Shown: positions 1 to 6,085, numbered from the stretch's first letter. The stretch is 6,783 nucleotides of DNA from Candidatus Woesearchaeota archaeon (GCA_014729495.1 WJJV01000107.1:1-6783); one strand, 5' to 3'. Made by a program: numbers and translations. The notes: generated by a model from the letters alone, not told the origin.

Positions 1-587
1 ATGAGTATCCTGTCAAACTTCTTCTTCAGCTTAGGGACTGCATCTCTCACATCTCCGTTGAACAGCTTAGCATTGTCTATCTTGTTGATTCTGAGATTCT
101 CTAGGCCATACTCATGCCCTGCAGGGTTTATCTCAACACCATATACCTCCTTTGCTTCTGAATTCTTTGCTATGACACACACATAAGGCGCGCATCCAGA
201 GAACATCACAAGCACACTCTCTCCTGTCTTCACAAGCTCTGCTATCCTTTTCCTTTCTGTGCTGAGCCTTGGAGAGAAATAGACATTCTCTGCATGGAGC
301 TTAAGCCTGACATTGTTCTCCTTTGCCTCAGTCTCTTTGCTTCTCTTTCCTGCTATTATCTTTAGTTTCTGGGTCCTGAACTCTCCTTTGTGTATTCCTG
401 CTTTCTTGGCAACTGTATCAATATTCTTGTGCATGTCGAGCAGTGTCTGCGCTATCAACTTCTCCTTGCTCTCCAGTTCTTCAGGAACATCTATTATTGC
501 TATCGATCCAATGACATCAAAAGATGCCTTGAGTTTTGATAGCTCTTCTTCTGTGAGATCCTCTTTTAGAGCTTCCCTAAGCTTCAT
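1..587 (-). CDS. trm5: tRNA (guanine-37-N1)-methyltransferase, Trm5 family (C-terminus cut by window edge)
   Basis: Cytosolic SAM-dependent enzyme of the archaeal/eukaryal Trm5 family, which makes m1G37 beside the anticodon and prevents +1 frameshifting. The 195 visible codons start at ATG 585-587 and run off the left edge. Residues 23-35 (FDVIGSIAIIDVP) open the D2 domain. KGEFR (67-71) and VYFSPRLSTER (102-112) match the tRNA- and catalysis-related segments of Trm5. The SAM-binding part has MFSG (128-131), VEINP (151-155), ENLRINK (163-169) and GDVRDAVP (178-185); the NLPK-type catalytic motif lies off the window. Two oddities: only about 22 residues precede D2, so the tRNA-elbow-binding D1 domain of the Methanocaldococcus enzyme is absent, and motif I reads VLVMFSG where that enzyme has VVDMFAG. 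The start overlaps the transporter stop as ATGA, with GGTGGT at 591-596 as a ribosome-binding site, so the two genes are probably cotranscribed. Family assignment is firm; the exact substrate is inferred. Confidence 0.85.
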   Translation of the reverse strand, partial: MKLREALKEDLTEEELSKLKASFDVIGSIAIIDVPEELESKEKLIAQTLLDMHKNIDTVAKKAGIHKGEFRTQKLKIIAGKRSKETEAKENNVRLKLHAENVYFSPRLSTERKRIAELVKTGESVLVMFSGCAPYVCVIAKNSEAKEVYGVEINPAGHEYGLENLRINKIDNAKLFNGDVRDAVPKLKKKFDRIL

Positions 588-1453
588 AATACCACCAACC
601 ATGCTCCTGCAATCATTATGCTGCATGCAATAAGCTTCATCTTCAGGCCCTTCTCATGGAAAAGCTCCCCGCCTATGAATGCTGATATGAAAGTGCTTAG
701 CCTTCTTATAGGTATCGCAAGCACGATCAGGGTGGCCGGAAGCGATATGGCACTAAGATAGAGAAGATCGCTGAGGACAACCAGAAGCGAAGCCACTATT
801 ATTCCAGGCCAGTCCTTCCTGAAGGCCTGCTTTATGTCTGAAAGACCTCCTTTTGCCCTGCTTTTCAGAGCCAGGAATATGGTTGACAAGAACATCATCT
901 GCAGGAAATAGTATGAGTAAACATCTATTGTCCTTACAGCTATCTTGTCTATTACAGCGCAGAAGCTTATGAAGATCAGATATGTCAGGAGAAATACCAG
1001 CTTCTTATCGCTGAGCACCTTCAGAGGTTCTTTTAGGTCTGATATCTTATGGTCTGCTTCAAGCACATAGGTTCCTGCAATCAGCAGCACAATTCCGGCT
1101 ATATTTATTGCTGAAGGATGCTCGTTGAGTATAAGATACCCCAGTACAAGAAGGAAGACCGGGCTCAGGTTCTTTAACGGCAGTATCTCTGATATGTCAT
1201 AATGCCTGAGAAGCTTGAATATCATATATGCTGCTATTGCCAGAAGGGATGATTTCAGCACAATTATGAACCATTCTATGGGCATAAGGTGGAAGTTCAC
1301 CTTTGGAAGCAGCACCAGAAGGAACACAAACATCATGAGATAATAGCTGCTCATGAACTGAAGGGTGTGCTCATGGTAGAGAACTTTCTTCTTGAATATT
1401 TCAGACACTCCAAATATGAATGCTGATATGAGCAGAAGCACGTACCATTCCAT
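584..1453 (-). CDS. EamA-family (DMT superfamily) membrane transporter
   Basis: Integral membrane protein of 289 residues with about ten hydrophobic helices, the usual size and topology for EamA/drug-metabolite transporters. Approximate helices: 3-19, 33-50, 61-80, 94-109, 115-131, 151-168, 179-196, 217-233, 239-260 and 272-289. The two halves repeat: residues 91-131 (LPLKNLSPVF start, ending in the GIVLLIAGTYVL hallmark helix) correspond to 245-289 (LAIPIRRLSTF start, ending IAGAWLVVL). In both halves a Glu (E111, E263) sits in the short loop before the last helix, as is typical of the family. Loops rich in Lys and Arg, such as 196-215, are probably cytoplasmic. The substrate cannot be read from sequence; family members export metabolites, amino acids or drugs. 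The ATG at 1453 lies 27 bp downstream of a TTTAAATA box, which favours this start and a leaderless mRNA. The stop overlaps the start of trm5 by 4 bp, giving a two-gene operon without obvious functional linkage. Confidence 0.85.
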   Translation of the reverse strand: MEWYVLLLISAFIFGVSEIFKKKVLYHEHTLQFMSSYYLMMFVFLLVLLPKVNFHLMPIEWFIIVLKSSLLAIAAYMIFKLLRHYDISEILPLKNLSPVFLLVLGYLILNEHPSAINIAGIVLLIAGTYVLEADHKISDLKEPLKVLSDKKLVFLLTYLIFISFCAVIDKIAVRTIDVYSYYFLQMMFLSTIFLALKSRAKGGLSDIKQAFRKDWPGIIVASLLVVLSDLLYLSAISLPATLIVLAIPIRRLSTFISAFIGGELFHEKGLKMKLIACSIMIAGAWLVVL

Positions 1454-1476
1454 ATGATTCTAACGTTCGCCAATGA

Positions 1477-1484
1477 TATTTAAA
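1477..1484 (-). promoter_or_regulatory. TATA box of the transporter-trm5 operon
   Basis: TTTAAATA on the minus strand, centred 27 bp upstream of the transporter ATG. Archaeal transcription starts about 25 bp downstream of the TATA box, so the mRNA would begin at or next to the start codon (leaderless). The box lies in the 36-bp gap after the fen stop at 1490. Confidence 0.7.
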
Positions 1485-1489
1485 GTTTG

Positions 1490-2524
1490 TCAAACAAAAT
1501 CTCCAAGTCCTGTCTGGCTGCGTTTCTCTTTCTCTGACTTCAGCTTCTCAAGAACATCATTGACCCGTCTCTCAGAGAAATCATGCTCATCAACAAGTAT
1601 CTCCTTGACCTTGTCTGCGTCAGGCGTTGTCCATTTCAGCTCATAGTCATCAGTTGTGGGCATGTTACTTATGACATCATAGACTTCTTTCCAAGGAAAA
1701 TCAAAATGATCTTCCCAACCTGCTTTGCTGAACATTGAATCAAAGTCATCCTTGTTTTCCCTGACAAGCTTCAGGGCATTCTTTGGCCCTATGCCCTTTA
1801 TGCCTCCTGGATTGAAGTCTGTTCCAACGAGCATTGAAAGCGCGATGAGCTGGTCCTGATCTATGCCAAGAGCATTGAGGTTCTCCTTAAGATCTATGAT
1901 CTCCGGGCTTATTGTGGTGAATGACAGCTTTCCTGGAAGCTTTCTCTTTCCTGAGATTGTGAGATTCCTGATCATCCGTGGTACACTGAACATGAGGCAG
2001 TCAAAATCCTGGCTGACTTCTGCAAAGGCTTCTCCCTTGTTGACAATGTATGCAGCCTGGGCTTCTCCTTCAGAAGGAGCCTGTATGACCGGCAGCCCCA
2101 TTGCTGATATCAGCTTCTTAGCCTCCTCAACCATGTCTCTTGTGAGCCTGCTTGTCCTTGCAGCATACTTCTTCATATTATCAAGATCCTTCCTTTCCTT
2201 TGCTATCTCATATTCCTTTCTTGCCTTTTCCTTTGCCTCAGCTCTTCTCTCCCTCTCTCTTGTCTTGAGTTTGGGAGGTTTTCCATCAAAGACAAAAGCA
2301 AGCTTTACTCCTCTCTGCATAAGGTTCAGGGTCCTGTTGAATATGCCATTAAGGTGAGATGTGACATTGCCCTTAGAATCCATAAGAGGAGATCCGTCAG
2401 ACATTCTTATGGTAGTGAGAAACTGGTACATTGTGTTGTATGAGTCCACAACAAGCACTCTGTCCTTTAGCTCGGGGATCTGTATCTCCTTCTTTATTAC
2501 AATCTCTTTCAGCTTTGTTCCCAT
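1490..2524 (-). CDS. fen: Flap endonuclease 1 (FEN1)
   Basis: Structure-specific nuclease that removes 5' flaps during Okazaki-fragment maturation and base-excision repair, normally on the PCNA clamp. At 344 residues it is the usual archaeal length and shows the full N (XPG-N) and I (XPG-I) nuclease domains. The metal-binding acids are all present: D27 (VVDSYN), D80 (VFDGKPP), E152 and E154 (SEGEAQAA), D173 and D175 (SQDFD) and D236 (VGTDFNPGG). Basic K87 and R94 match the arch residues that act on the scissile phosphate in human FEN1. Residues 239-258 form the helix-two-turn-helix DNA-binding motif (GGIKGIGPKNALKL). The C-terminal QTGLGDFV (337-344) is a PIP-box-like PCNA-binding tail in which the last aromatic residue is Val. 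The start Met-Gly fits the family, where Gly2 lies near the active site. It sits 40 bp after the lipoprotein gene with a weak promoter of its own. Nothing suggests inactivation. Confidence 0.97.
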   Translation of the reverse strand: MGTKLKEIVIKKEIQIPELKDRVLVVDSYNTMYQFLTTIRMSDGSPLMDSKGNVTSHLNGIFNRTLNLMQRGVKLAFVFDGKPPKLKTRERERRAEAKEKARKEYEIAKERKDLDNMKKYAARTSRLTRDMVEEAKKLISAMGLPVIQAPSEGEAQAAYIVNKGEAFAEVSQDFDCLMFSVPRMIRNLTISGKRKLPGKLSFTTISPEIIDLKENLNALGIDQDQLIALSMLVGTDFNPGGIKGIGPKNALKLVRENKDDFDSMFSKAGWEDHFDFPWKEVYDVISNMPTTDDYELKWTTPDADKVKEILVDEHDFSERRVNDVLEKLKSEKEKRSQTGLGDFV

Positions 2525-2537
2525 CTTAGAATAGAAT

Positions 2538-2544
2538 AAAAAAA
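2538..2544 (-). terminator. T7 tract, possible terminator of the lipoprotein gene
   Basis: Seven consecutive T on the minus strand, about 20 nt after the lipoprotein stop at 2565 and before the fen start. Archaeal RNA polymerase can terminate at T-runs without a hairpin; no stem-loop is visible. The tract overlaps the fen leader region, so it may instead be part of that AT-rich promoter. Confidence 0.3.
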
Positions 2545-2545
2545 G

Positions 2546-2553
2546 AAGTTAAA
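2546..2553 (-). promoter_or_regulatory. Weak TATA-like box upstream of fen
   Basis: TTTAACTT on the minus strand, about 26 bp before the fen ATG. It departs from the TTTAAATA pattern seen at neighbouring genes but sits at the same distance, so fen may have its own leaderless transcript in addition to readthrough from the lipoprotein gene. Confidence 0.35.
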
Positions 2554-2564
2554 GAGCAAAGGCC

Positions 2565-3191
2565 TCACTCTTTAACCTTTATTGTAAGAATATTCTCTTC
2601 ATATGAATCCCAGAATCTTGGCGAGGACTCATATTCAATTAAAACATCAAAGACATAACTTCCAGGGATTGTGCTCTCTCCAGGGCCTATTGTGGGCTTG
2701 ACCTCAACAATAAGAGGTTCTGCAGTGCTCTCTCCAGGACCAAGCTCAACTGTAGTGAACCTGTTATTTCCCATCCAGGACAGCATTGTGTCATCATCAG
2801 CCACATCTATGAGTGTTGCGAGACCTCCTGTTGTCTTTGCTTCTTTGAAGTGCACTTTCAGTCTGAATCTCTGTTCTCTGGGCATAACATTCTTGATTCC
2901 CACTCCAAAGACATATGTGTCTCCGACCTGTATTATCTTATACGGAGTAGATATCCTTGTCTTTTTTCCCTGCTCAAAATCAACAGCCTTCTCTGCCTCT
3001 TCTGAGCTTAGGTCATATGACGCTGGCTCTGAACTCTCTGCTGAAGTCTCTTCTGCATCACTTTCATCATCAATCATTGCAGAATCCTGAGAAGAAGGCT
3101 CTGTTGTCTGAGATGGCGTCTCAGGGCCTTTGCTGCAGCCTAATGCAATTACAAGAACCAATATTGCCATGTATAAATAAGCGTATTTCAT
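2565..3191 (-). CDS. Predicted secreted lipoprotein with acidic stalk and beta-rich domain
   Basis: I do not recognise a named family. The 208-residue protein starts with a short signal sequence: hydrophobic residues 4-18, then C19 in an ALGC context, a lipobox-like site with non-standard residues at -3 (Ala) and -2 (Leu). Lipidation at C19 and anchoring outside the membrane are therefore likely but not certain. Residues 20-68 are rich in Ser, Thr, Glu and Asp, like an extended, possibly glycosylated stalk. From about 80 to 208 alternating hydrophobic strands (VFGVGIK, RLKVHF, FTTVEL, LIVEVK, YVFDVLIEY, LTIKVKE) suggest a single beta-sandwich of Ig-like type; GPGEST occurs twice (151-156 and 169-174) at likely strand turns. 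No catalytic motif is evident, so binding or a structural envelope role is the best guess. Unlike its neighbours it has a leader with a ribosome-binding site, and its promoter stands alone. Confidence 0.75.
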   Translation of the reverse strand: MKYAYLYMAILVLVIALGCSKGPETPSQTTEPSSQDSAMIDDESDAEETSAESSEPASYDLSSEEAEKAVDFEQGKKTRISTPYKIIQVGDTYVFGVGIKNVMPREQRFRLKVHFKEAKTTGGLATLIDVADDDTMLSWMGNNRFTTVELGPGESTAEPLIVEVKPTIGPGESTIPGSYVFDVLIEYESSPRFWDSYEENILTIKVKE

Positions 3192-3195
3192 TATT

Positions 3196-3206
3196 TCACC
3201 CCACCT
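3196..3206 (-). promoter_or_regulatory. Ribosome-binding site of the lipoprotein gene
   Basis: AGGTGGGGTGA on the minus strand ends 4 nt before the ATG at 3191; its AGGTG part is 10 nt upstream. Both GGTG segments can pair with the archaeal 16S 3' end. It supports this start and marks the gene as leadered. Confidence 0.6.
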
Positions 3207-3227
3207 AAGCTGATTTTTGATTACTCC

Positions 3228-3237
3228 ATTTAAATAT
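3228..3237 (-). promoter_or_regulatory. TATA box of the lipoprotein gene
   Basis: ATATTTAAAT on the minus strand, centred about 41 bp before the ATG at 3191. The expected transcription start, near 3207, leaves a leader of about 15 nt that just includes the AGGTGGGGTGA ribosome-binding site. Box, leader and start codon agree. Confidence 0.65.
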
Positions 3238-3294
3238 TTTTTGGTGAAATCCGGTAAAAGAATGCTATTAGGCGCACATTATGCACATCTTGTC

Positions 3295-4296
3295 TTATAT
3301 CTTCTTAACATACATGTTCTTGAATTCAGACTCAAGAACATCCTGGGCTTTCTTTGTGAGATCTCCTGTCATGAGGAGCAGCACAGGAAGCTTCTTTCTC
3401 TGGCCTTCTATGAAAACAGAGCTTATGTCTCCATCATTGAACTTCTTCTTGTTCTTTGCTTTGCAGAAGTAGGTAAGAGACCCTACTGAGCTCAGTATCT
3501 TCACAGTGAAATCAATGTCAGACTCTTTCCTGTTTATCTTGTAATCAATTATTTTTATGCTGTTCTTGTCAAAATAATCCTTTACTTTCTTGAAGAACTT
3601 GTCATCCGGAATCTCTATTGCTGAATCTTCCTCCTTCTCAGGATCATCACTTCCAAGTCTGGATTGTGTTTCCTTTCTCTTTATCTCATTCTTATCTTCC
3701 TCAGATAGCTTCTCTTCTTTATTCTCTTTCTTTTCCTGCTCTGGCTTCTTATCAGTCGCTTCCTGTTCTTGTTTATCCCTGACTGTCTTGTTCTCCTCTC
3801 TATTTACCTGGGCTGGTTCTGGTTTAACTTCCCGGGGTTTTGGCTGGGCAGCGGGCAGCATGCCTCTTATTATCTTTCCTGCCTCCTCATTTGAAAGAAG
3901 GTACCATTTCCAGAAAAGTATCTGCTCATCACCTATCTTCACGCTGAGGGGCTTGGCAAAGTCCTTGATCTGCCTCAATGACACTCTCCTCAAAGGCTCA
4001 AGATCCTTGTCCTTCACAACCTTCCTCTCTTTCAGCATCTGGAAGGTCTCCTGGTCCTTTGAATTGAGGTGTTTTGAGAATTCCTGTAGCCTGGTTTCCT
4101 GGCCAGGAGCATAATAAAGAGGCGACCCGCCTATCTTTACATTGGTCAGCTTAAGCTGTCCCTTGTCCACAAGCTCTGACAGTACTGCAGAGCCCATAAG
4201 AACATCAATCTCCAATTCTTTATTGATCTGAGAAGGTATGACAGGACCTTTGGCCCTTATTATTGACATTGCCTTGCTGAGTTTGTCTTCTTTCAT
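3295..4296 (-). CDS. Winged-helix protein with charged linker and restriction-endonuclease-like C-terminal domain
   Basis: Unnamed 333-residue protein that resembles a family I associate with DPANN archaea; no role is known to me. Residues 5-66 look like a winged helix-turn-helix: an Ile/Leu-rich first helix, IPSQINKELEI, then a recognition helix (GSAVLSELVDKGQ) and wing (LTNVKIGGSPLYY). Residues 68-146 form a second compact domain ending LFWKWYLLSNEEA. Residues 150-230 are a Lys/Glu/Pro-rich disordered linker or coiled coil. Residues 232-333 have the alpha-beta pattern of restriction-endonuclease-like folds (DIDFTVKI strand, LTYFCKAKNKKK strand, then GDIS, LPVLLLMTGDLTKKAQ). The acidic residue expected in the (E/Q)xK motif is missing: the strand reads F-C-K-A-K. 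This suggests a nucleic-acid-binding rather than cutting domain. It sits between endA and the lipoprotein gene with its own leaderless promoter. Possible roles are transcription regulator or DNA/RNA-binding repair factor; I cannot choose. Confidence 0.7.
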   Translation of the reverse strand: MKEDKLSKAMSIIRAKGPVIPSQINKELEIDVLMGSAVLSELVDKGQLKLTNVKIGGSPLYYAPGQETRLQEFSKHLNSKDQETFQMLKERKVVKDKDLEPLRRVSLRQIKDFAKPLSVKIGDEQILFWKWYLLSNEEAGKIIRGMLPAAQPKPREVKPEPAQVNREENKTVRDKQEQEATDKKPEQEKKENKEEKLSEEDKNEIKRKETQSRLGSDDPEKEEDSAIEIPDDKFFKKVKDYFDKNSIKIIDYKINRKESDIDFTVKILSSVGSLTYFCKAKNKKKFNDGDISSVFIEGQRKKLPVLLLMTGDLTKKAQDVLESEFKNMYVKKI

Positions 4297-4315
4297 ATGA
4301 TCACTTGTTACTCCT

Positions 4316-4324
4316 AAATTTAAA
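4316..4324 (-). promoter_or_regulatory. TATA box of the winged-helix/nuclease-like gene
   Basis: TTTAAATTT on the minus strand, centred 24 bp before the ATG at 4296, which predicts a leaderless transcript. The intervening TAGGAG is too far from the ATG and too close to the box to be a useful ribosome-binding site. Confidence 0.65.
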
Positions 4325-4391
4325 AAGATTGTTGTGGTGCATTTTATTCTTAAGAAACATCAAGAGGCCGGAATAAGATAAAAGACCAGTA

Positions 4392-5012
4392 TCAAGGCCT
4401 CGTCCACCGTATCTCATAGTATGTGACATCATCCTCATCATCAACAATTCCTATGAGAAGCCTCTTCTTTGTTGAGTGAGCCACCCGGTTCTTAGCAGCA
4501 AATTCATACCATGTGAGCACAGAGCTCTCATGCACAGGATAAACTACCCATTTTGCATGGTCTTCTCCAGGTTTCACTCCCCTGTCATACACCCTGAAGT
4601 CAGCTCCGAATTTGAGCGCTGTCTTTATCACATATCCCCTGTTCCTCATGTCCCTGAAAACGCAGTATCTCACCCAGAAGTTTGGTTCCAGCTTCTTGGC
4701 CTTTCTTATGAAGCTTTCAAGCCTCATCTTCCTGTTGCTCTCGCTTCTTATCTCTATCCTGCCTTTTTCAGCAAGATACAATGCTTCTATAAGGGATAGC
4801 TGGACCTTTCCATCCTTCAGTATGCCATATACTCCCTGATTGTAAAGCTCTCTAGCTGCATCTGAAGATTCTGTGAGGACGCGCTCATCACTCATCAATG
4901 ATTTGATCATTCTCTTGTCTTCCCTGGATGCTTTGTCATCAGATGCTTTTGATTTGGCATTCTTTGCCTTGACTGCCTTTTTTGCGGTTTTCTTTGATTT
5001 TTTCTTAGCCAT
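4392..5012 (-). CDS. endA: tRNA-splicing endonuclease EndA
   Basis: Cuts both ends of introns at bulge-helix-bulge motifs in precursor tRNAs, leaving 2',3'-cyclic phosphate and 5'-hydroxyl ends. Counting from the ATG at 5012 the protein has 206 residues. The triad is Y142 (FRVYDRG), H152 (GEDHAKW) and K183 (STKKRLL); the spacings of 10 and 31 residues equal those of the Methanocaldococcus enzyme (Y115, H125, K156), and the distance to the C-terminus is also the same. The N-terminal fold (about 40-105, LSLIEALYLAEKGRIEI) and the nuclease-fold C-terminus ending in IRWTRP are complete. The length suits a single-unit alpha subunit acting as homotetramer. Residues 2-34 form an unusual Lys/Ala/Ser-rich basic tail, probably disordered and RNA-binding. 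The ATG at 5024 (four codons upstream) is only 13 bp from the TATA box and would precede the expected transcript start, so 5012 is preferred. It diverges from rnz. Confidence 0.95.
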   Translation of the reverse strand: MAKKKSKKTAKKAVKAKNAKSKASDDKASREDKRMIKSLMSDERVLTESSDAARELYNQGVYGILKDGKVQLSLIEALYLAEKGRIEIRSESNRKMRLESFIRKAKKLEPNFWVRYCVFRDMRNRGYVIKTALKFGADFRVYDRGVKPGEDHAKWVVYPVHESSVLTWYEFAAKNRVAHSTKKRLLIGIVDDEDDVTYYEIRWTRP

Positions 5013-5033
5013 ATGCTCCCTCATTTCCAGCTC

Positions 5034-5040
5034 ATTTAAA
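5034..5040 (-). promoter_or_regulatory. TATA box of endA
   Basis: TTTAAAT on the minus strand, centred about 25 bp before the ATG at 5012. It predicts a leaderless endA mRNA and argues against the ATG at 5024. Confidence 0.7.
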
Positions 5041-5063
5041 TAGTTTTTTATTACAATATTGAA

Positions 5064-5077
5064 AATAATTAATTATT
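5064..5077. repeat. Perfect 14-bp AT palindrome between endA and rnz promoters
   Basis: AATAATTAATTATT reads the same on both strands. It lies between the two divergent TATA boxes, about 24 bp upstream of the endA box and 74 bp upstream of the rnz box. A regulator dimer could bind here, but in such AT-rich sequence a palindrome of this kind can arise by chance. The rest of this intergenic stretch (5080-5150) shows nothing I can name. Confidence 0.3.
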
Positions 5078-5150
5078 GATTTTCTCATAGATTACTAAAA
5101 TCATCATATATACTGAGGAATAAAAGACATGGCTGCCCTAAACCCTTAAC

Positions 5151-5158
5151 TTTTTAAA
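5151..5158 (+). promoter_or_regulatory. TATA box of rnz
   Basis: TTTTTAAA, centred 27 bp before the ATG at 5182. It overlaps the in-frame ATG at 5158, which therefore cannot be part of the transcript made from this promoter. No ribosome-binding site precedes 5182, in line with a leaderless mRNA. Confidence 0.7.
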
Positions 5159-5181
5159 TGAACAGGATTCATGTCTGTCTT

Positions 5182-6081
5182 ATGCAGATCGTGTTTTTAG
5201 GGACATCATGCATGGTTCCCACAAAGGAAAGGAATGTAAGCAGCGTTTTCCTTAGTCACAAGAATGAAGGCATACTCTTTGATTGTGGAGAAGGCACCCA
5301 GAGGCAGATGAACATCGCAGGCATAAAGAGGACAAAAGTCACGAAGATATTCATAAGCCACTGGCATGGAGACCATGTCTCAGGCATAATTGGGCTTCTG
5401 CAGACCATGGGCAATGATGAGGATCCTCCAAAGGTTGAGATATTCGGCCCAAAAGGCACAATGGATCACATGAAGGGCCTGATGAATGCATGCGTATTCG
5501 AGGCAAGGGTAGATCTCAAAGTCCATGAGCTTGATCCTAAGAATATTGAGAGATGCATTGAGACACCTGAATTCTATGTTGAATGCGGGTATCTTAACCA
5601 CACAACACACTGCCTTGGATATTCTTTCATAGAGAAGGACAGGAGGAGGATAAAGGTTGATGCACTGAAAAAGCTGGGCATAAGGGAAGGGCCGCACCTA
5701 AAGAAACTGCAGTCTGGAAAGGATATTGATTACAAAGCAAAGAAGATAAAGGCAGATGATGTGACCTATATTGTGAAGGGAAAGAAGATAACATATATCA
5801 TGGACTCAAGGCCCTGCAATATGTCAGTAGAGCTGGCAAAGAACGCTGATGTGCTGATAAGCGAGTGTGCATATGCAGATGATCTGCAGGACAAGGCAAG
5901 GAAGTACAAGCATCTCACAGCAGGAGAGGCAGCAATGATAGCAAGGAACGCTGATGCAAAGAAGCTATATCTCACCCACTTCTCACAGAGATACAAGGAT
6001 ACTCAGCAGATATGCGAGGATGCCACAAGCACGTTCCCCAATACTGTATGTGCAGAGGATTTCATGAAAATCACGCTGTGA
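5182..6081 (+). CDS. rnz: Ribonuclease Z (tRNase Z, tRNA 3'-trailer endonuclease)
   Basis: Zinc-dependent metallo-beta-lactamase-fold enzyme that cuts precursor tRNA after the discriminator base so that CCA can be added. With the start at ATG 5182 it has 299 residues, the usual size of the short form (RNase Z-S), and begins MQIVFLGTS as family members do. Seen motifs: PTKERN (13-18, substrate-binding PxKxRN type), SHWHGDH with zinc ligands H60, H62, D64 and H65, then H140 (LNHTTHCLGY), D208 (IMDSRP), H244 (KHLTAGEAA) and H266 (LTHFSQRY). These correspond closely to the Bacillus subtilis residues. Residues about 148-190 with GIREGPHLKKLQSGKDI are the flexible exosite arm region. No key residue is missing. 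It diverges from endA, so two tRNA-processing endonucleases share one promoter region. The ATG at 5158 would add eight residues but lies inside the TATA box. The basic exosite and short size argue against other metallo-beta-lactamase hydrolases. Confidence 0.96.
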   Translation: MQIVFLGTSCMVPTKERNVSSVFLSHKNEGILFDCGEGTQRQMNIAGIKRTKVTKIFISHWHGDHVSGIIGLLQTMGNDEDPPKVEIFGPKGTMDHMKGLMNACVFEARVDLKVHELDPKNIERCIETPEFYVECGYLNHTTHCLGYSFIEKDRRRIKVDALKKLGIREGPHLKKLQSGKDIDYKAKKIKADDVTYIVKGKKITYIMDSRPCNMSVELAKNADVLISECAYADDLQDKARKYKHLTAGEAAMIARNADAKKLYLTHFSQRYKDTQQICEDATSTFPNTVCAEDFMKITL

Positions 6082-6085
6082 TCTG

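Noticed and set aside
313..633. Open frame of 106 codons on the plus strand at the left end
   Set aside because: Antisense to trm5 and the end of the transporter gene, both clearly recognisable on the minus strand.
1863..2357. Open frame of 164 codons on the plus strand opposite fen
   Set aside because: Lies entirely antisense to the well-conserved FEN1 coding sequence; its Ser/Leu/Phe-rich product is what the reverse of a Lys/Glu-rich gene gives, and it has no promoter or ribosome-binding site.
3590..4114. Open frame of 174 codons on the plus strand opposite the winged-helix gene
   Set aside because: Mirror of the Lys/Glu-rich linker, giving a Ser/Phe-rich nonsense protein; no initiation signals.
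4364..4401. GAGGCC and GGCCTC as a possible hairpin terminator after endA
   Set aside because: Only 6 bp of stem around a 26-nt loop, and one arm lies within the endA coding sequence; no T-run follows directly.
5080..5120. Possible C/D-box guide RNA: ATGATGA on the minus strand near 5100 and CTGA on the plus strand at 5113
   Set aside because: The two boxes are on opposite strands and no second box pair or terminal stem exists at suitable spacing.
5380..5697. Open frame of 105 codons on the minus strand inside rnz
   Set aside because: Antisense shadow of the conserved metallo-beta-lactamase domain.
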